A stretch of DNA of 6,864 bases from Candidatus Giovannonibacteria bacterium RIFCSPHIGHO2_02_43_16 (lineage in GTDB: Bacteria; Patescibacteriota; Minisyncoccia; JACPKW01; UBA11713): the NCBI GenBank assembly GCA_001778545.1, contig MFHJ01000027.1, positions 1 through 6,864 of the forward strand, given 5' to 3'. The notes below the pieces were generated by a model. The model did not search any database and was not told where the DNA came from. It saw only the letters and a program-made list of their open reading frames with translations. The stretch's first letter is position 1. Every line of letters begins with the position of its first letter. Below, in pieces: positions 5,020 through 6,864 of the stretch. The translations under genes and the position numbers were made by a program.

Positions 5020-6767
5020 ACTACTTCCTTAAGATAGCATGCCTCGCAATAAACGATATCCTTGCTTTCTGGCGGGTATGCGGTCTCGAATTTATCGGGA
5101 CACCGTTCTTCGGGATGATTTTCGTGCTTTGAGAAATTATTGAAAACTTTGTAATCGCACATGCATTGGCGTTCGTAAAATCTCGCTTTATTTCTCTGGG
5201 AGATTCTCTCTTCGTGCCTGCAGTCAACACATATTCTCGGCGCTGCGATCCTTTCCCTCTTAAGAAAGTCTAGTTCCTGTTTTATTAGCCTGTACGCTCG
5301 CTTGCACTCGGCACATTGAATAACTTCCTTCAAAATTTCATCTCCGATATCTTGGATAGACTCGGGAATATCTTCTGCTTTCATAGTTATTTCATATTCC
5401 CTGCGGTTTGGCTCATGCCACTGAAACCCTTGCGCTTCGGCTTCTTCTTTTTTCAAAGGGAAATGTTGAATAGCAATTGTTTGGTTGTATGCAAAAGGGG
5501 AAATTTCCGCCGGGAAAAATTCGCCGTATTTGTATATTCTTCCTTTTTTGTCGATATATGGCATTTCGTCCATATGCTTCTTAATTTTTTCTTTCAGGAT
5601 TTCATACTCCTCTTTGGAATATTGTTTGTTTAAAATACAATACCGTTTTTTTCTAAGACCCATGCAACCGAGAAGATCCGAGCAGGAAGAACAAAACATT
5701 GAATACTCTAAATCTATATCGTCCGGCCAACACTCTGCACAAAATTTTACCTTATACAACTTCCCCCATCCGCATACTACATCTTCATATGAAAGCTCCA
5801 TTCCATTCCCTCCGACCGTCACATCCATTAAATCTTTATGTGGGGGAACTTGCATATATTGCGCATATTTCATATCTTCTCCTTCGCGAATCAGGTAGCT
5901 ATGTTTTACATTTTTGGAATTGGTAACATACTCTCCCGAAGAATTAAGATTTTTTATTCCTTGTAGATATTTATTGGGAAACTGAAACCAAAATACATGC
6001 GCTTTTGCCTTGGCGCGATCGACTCCTGATGCAGTATGTAAGGAAAGGGAGCGAAGTTTTTTCTCGTAGTCTTCCTTGGAATAAGGTTCATTAAAAATAT
6101 GATATTTTTTACCGCGCAGATTGACGCACCCAAAACAATCGCTACATCCCCGGCAATTTTTTGAAAACCAAACGTTGTTGCTATCCTCACATTGAGAAGA
6201 AAAATTGGTTTGGTAGCAATTTGTCAACCAAAAAGAATTGTAACAACGCTCGCACTTGGAAAGATGGGAATTATCGAAGCAAAACGCAGAACCGTCGACC
6301 GCATTGCCGTATGCAGAATCCTCCGTAAAATTTGAGTTAAACAAGAGATAACAATTTTTAAGATCACTCGCATTAGCGGAGTAGTCGCTATTTACCATAT
6401 TCATCACATCCCGACTATATCGCGGGACAGTTTTTGAAAGTTTAAAAAATTGTTCGAAAAACGGGCGCGAAAAATCATAATCTTTGCCATATTCCATAGG
6501 ATCCCAATCATCAGACCACCACTCTTTTTCGTCATAAATCGCAAACCAGGATTCAGGAGGATAGAGCGACAAAATTTCCTTTCCAGACTTGGCACTTTTT
6601 ACCCAGAAAAGCTTTCTTTCATTACGAAACATAGCACGCCTTTGAAATCTACAATCTGGGCAAAATGTCGGTGGAGGCACCTGCATTTTTTCATAAAACT
6701 TGAAATCCTCCGGTTCGATAACGAAGTTATTTTTGCAATTTTGGCAGGTTTTCGTTTCTGCAGTCAT
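5016..6767 (-). CDS. Cys-rich zinc-ribbon / beta-helix-like protein of unknown function
   Basis: I recognise a family seen in CPR genomes but know no established function. About thirty of the 583 residues are cysteine. Two zinc-ribbon modules with identical spacing lie at the ends: C8-x2-C11-x24-C36-x2-C39 and C485-x2-C488-x24-C513-x2-C516, both ending in a CxDCR motif followed by basic residues. A further Cys group (556, 574, 577) closes the C-terminus. Between them are two related blocks, about 125-235 and 280-390. Each has short repeats rich in N, C and S, about 20 residues apart, suggestive of a beta-solenoid, and each ends in C-x2-C-x5-C then YSKE-D/E-YE, offset by exactly 154 residues. 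YPPES occurs at both ends (69-73, 564-568). No signal peptide or membrane helix is seen, so it is probably cytoplasmic. It follows the XRE gene by 3 nt and overlaps the nuclease start. Confidence 0.85.
   Translation of the reverse strand: MTAETKTCQNCKNNFVIEPEDFKFYEKMQVPPPTFCPDCRFQRRAMFRNERKLFWVKSAKSGKEILSLYPPESWFAIYDEKEWWSDDWDPMEYGKDYDFSRPFFEQFFKLSKTVPRYSRDVMNMVNSDYSANASDLKNCYLLFNSNFTEDSAYGNAVDGSAFCFDNSHLSKCERCYNSFWLTNCYQTNFSSQCEDSNNVWFSKNCRGCSDCFGCVNLRGKKYHIFNEPYSKEDYEKKLRSLSLHTASGVDRAKAKAHVFWFQFPNKYLQGIKNLNSSGEYVTNSKNVKHSYLIREGEDMKYAQYMQVPPHKDLMDVTVGGNGMELSYEDVVCGWGKLYKVKFCAECWPDDIDLEYSMFCSSCSDLLGCMGLRKKRYCILNKQYSKEEYEILKEKIKKHMDEMPYIDKKGRIYKYGEFFPAEISPFAYNQTIAIQHFPLKKEEAEAQGFQWHEPNRREYEITMKAEDIPESIQDIGDEILKEVIQCAECKRAYRLIKQELDFLKRERIAAPRICVDCRHEERISQRNKARFYERQCMCDYKVFNNFSKHENHPEERCPDKFETAYPPESKDIVYCEACYLKEVV
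5026..5031 (-). promoter_or_regulatory. Shine-Dalgarno of the PD-(D/E)XK gene
   Basis: TAAGGA on the minus strand lies 6 nt before the ATG at 5019, inside the last codons of the upstream gene. It supports that ATG over the one two codons later (5013) and over pure reinitiation at the ATGA overlap. Confidence 0.6.
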
Positions 6768-6770
6768 GTC

Positions 6771-6864
6771 TTATTTTGTCGTTATGGAAATTTTTAGTTC
6801 GCTGTCAAGACCATTTGCAATCTTTTGGAGAAAATCCAGCGTGGGATTATAAGTGCCGGATTCG
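6771..6864 (-). CDS. XRE-family helix-turn-helix regulator, C-terminal fragment
   Basis: Only the last 30 residues are in the window; the gene continues beyond 6864. The fragment begins ESGTYNPTLDFLQKIANGL and ends ISITTK. The E.G..NPTL..L.KIA.GL pattern is the end of an XRE/HigA-type HTH domain, and the short hydrophobic strand after it is usual for antitoxin-like members. It lies 3 nt before the 583-residue gene, so the two are almost certainly co-transcribed. It may be the antitoxin of a type II toxin-antitoxin pair or the operon's own repressor; the sequence upstream is needed to tell. Confidence 0.8.
   Translation of the reverse strand, partial: ESGTYNPTLDFLQKIANGLDSELKISITTK

Noticed and set aside
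4567..5037. 156-codon + strand ORF opposite the nuclease gene
   Set aside because: It is antisense to a gene with clear PD-(D/E)XK motifs and its product shows no domain features.
5485..5898. 137-codon + strand ORF opposite the Cys-rich protein gene
   Set aside because: It is antisense to a gene with strong internal repeat structure and has no recognisable motif.

Overview
The window looks like a stretch of a bacterial chromosome of moderate to low GC, most likely from the candidate phyla radiation (Patescibacteria). The evidence for that is indirect: a Cys-rich duplicated zinc-ribbon protein of a type I associate with CPR genomes, a PaaX/Cas2-like regulator with no CRISPR locus, a lengthened nucleoside diphosphate kinase, a comEC split into two genes, and very tight gene packing with 1-4 nt overlaps or 3-nt gaps. 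TAA, TAG and TGA all end recognisable genes, so nothing suggests a recoded UGA. No rRNA, tRNA, CRISPR array or insertion sequence was found.

Every confident gene is on the minus strand, so transcription runs from high to low coordinates. In that order: (1) the last 30 codons of an XRE-type helix-turn-helix protein (6771-6864); (2) a 583-residue protein with about thirty cysteines and clear internal duplication (5016-6767); (3) a PD-(D/E)XK nuclease with a zinc-knuckle-like insert (4255-5019), whose start overlaps the previous stop as ATGA; (4) a short gap with a promoter and a perfect palindrome, then a PaaX/Cas2-like winged-helix regulator (3639-4184); (5) a 266-nt intergenic region holding a second copy of the palindromic box, inverted repeats and a doubtful small + strand ORF; (6) an RNase HI-type gene, the comEC membrane channel gene and a separate comEC-type metallo-beta-lactamase gene (3372 down to 719), joined by a TGATG overlap and a 3-nt gap; (7) ndk (97-687), with its own promoter embedded in the end of the preceding gene. 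The first ~96 bases hold a weak terminator and possibly the 3' end of a convergent gene.

Functionally, the middle is a DNA-uptake and nucleic-acid-processing cluster: the ComEC channel, its metallo-hydrolase partner and an RNase H. Next to it are a regulator with a matching palindromic site in its promoter, and a nuclease translationally coupled to a protein of unknown function. The least explained parts are the zinc/beta-helix protein plus nuclease pair and the repeated palindromic box on both sides of the PaaX-like gene.
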